NCBI GenBank assembly: GCA_027729925.1 | Contig: JAQCEB010000010.1 | Coordinates: forward strand, 1-24,356 | Direction: 5' to 3' | Length of the DNA stretch: 24,356 nucleotides | Source: Actinomycetota bacterium | GTDB lineage: Bacteria; Actinomycetota; Acidimicrobiia; Actinomarinales; Actinomarinaceae | In this document: in pieces, positions 24,175 through 24,356 of the stretch | Layout: each line of letters opens with the position of its first letter | How positions within the stretch are numbered: the stretch's first letter is position 1 | Notes under the pieces: model-generated | The model's input: the letters and a program-made list of their open reading frames with translations, nothing else | Databases searched by the model: none | Told to the model about the DNA's origin: nothing | Program-made: the position numbers and the translations under genes

Positions 24175-24356
24175 TAGTCCACACAGGCTGTATAGAATGC
24201 CATTGGTTTGGATCTAGTAGAATTAATTTTTCAAGTTCTCTAGCTAATACATTTAGTCCATGTTGTATGCTTTGCGCTTCGTTATCGAAATAAGGAACTA
24301 TAAATGGTGTACCAAAAACTAATTGAAATTTATTATTCAAATGTAGAAAAGCTGCA
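24164..24356 (-). CDS. Lysophospholipid/PIM acyltransferase, HtrB/PatA-like, 3' end only
   Basis: The frame is open from the window edge to a TAA at 24164-24166. It gives about 63 residues, including LVFGTPFIVPYFDNEAQS, a helix LNVLARELEKLI and DPNQWHSIQPVW. The terminal pattern of a short helix followed by P-x-QWH-x-x-QP-x-W is characteristic of lauroyl (HtrB/LpxL) and PatA-type acyltransferases; mycobacterial PatA acylates mannosylated phosphatidylinositol. It overlaps the GTG start of the PimA-like gene by 11 bases. The neighbourhood agrees with the actinobacterial patA-pimA order. The gene start and catalytic HX4D motif lie outside the window. Confidence 0.78.
   Translation of the reverse strand, partial: AAFLHLNNKFQLVFGTPFIVPYFDNEAQSIQHGLNVLARELEKLILLDPNQWHSIQPVWTSEY

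Noticed and set aside
1..24356. tRNA genes, CRISPR arrays, riboswitches, insertion sequences and rho-independent terminators
   Set aside because: Gaps between genes are at most 18 bases, so there is no room for them, and I saw no direct-repeat arrays or transposase-like frames on either strand.

Overview
The window is a single run of genes, all on the minus strand. It is very AT-rich (roughly 29% G+C judged by eye from a few lines, not computed). I read 27 genes, one of them split by a frameshift, plus a weak partial start at position 1-56. The gene order is actinobacterial: acyltransferase-pimA-pdxS-pdxT-yebC, yajC-secD-secF-rel, hisS-aspS-alaS-ruvX-mltG, efp-nusB, and mihF-gmk-rpoZ-coaBC-priA-def-fmt-rpe. 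An mIHF-type nucleoid protein, a helicase-less PriA and a PimA/PatA-like pair support this. Low G+C and extreme compaction suggest a streamlined planktonic lineage such as the marine Candidatus Actinomarina group; the exact lineage is inference.

Layout in transcription order (right to left). 24356-22291: 3' end of a PatA/HtrB-like acyltransferase, a PimA-like mannosyltransferase, and pdxS. 22290-20982: pdxT and yebC. 20963-18541: a small PD-(D/E)XK-type nuclease where actinobacteria usually carry ruvC, then queA and tgt instead of ruvA-ruvB. 18548-15950: yajC, secD, secF. 15931-13767: the (p)ppGpp enzyme Rel, split by a one-base frameshift. 13767-7770: a metallo-beta-lactamase-fold hydrolase, then hisS, aspS, alaS and ruvX. 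7404-5397: mltG, efp, nusB. 5413-1926: mihF, gmk, rpoZ, coaBC and a degenerate priA. 1929-49: def, fmt, rpe.

Most neighbours overlap by 1-20 bases (TAATG, TAGTG, ATGA, GTGA and longer overlaps). The only gaps in the array are 18, 3, 18 and 15 bases, so about 54 bases lie between genes. No stretch over 300 bases lacks a gene. I see no tRNA, rRNA, CRISPR array, insertion sequence or hairpin terminator.

The genes are mostly housekeeping: translation (three aminoacyl-tRNA synthetases, EF-P, Def, Fmt, queuosine tRNA modification), transcription (omega, NusB), secretion (SecDF-YajC), stringent response (Rel), cofactors (PLP, CoA), envelope (MltG, PimA/PatA) and chromosome maintenance (mIHF, PriA remnant, resolvase-like nuclease). 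The points most worth a second look are the nuclease in the ruvC slot, the Rel frameshift, PriA with no cysteines or Walker motif, CoaC lacking its usual active-site cysteine, and a shared AT-rich box in all three spacers of 15 bases or more.
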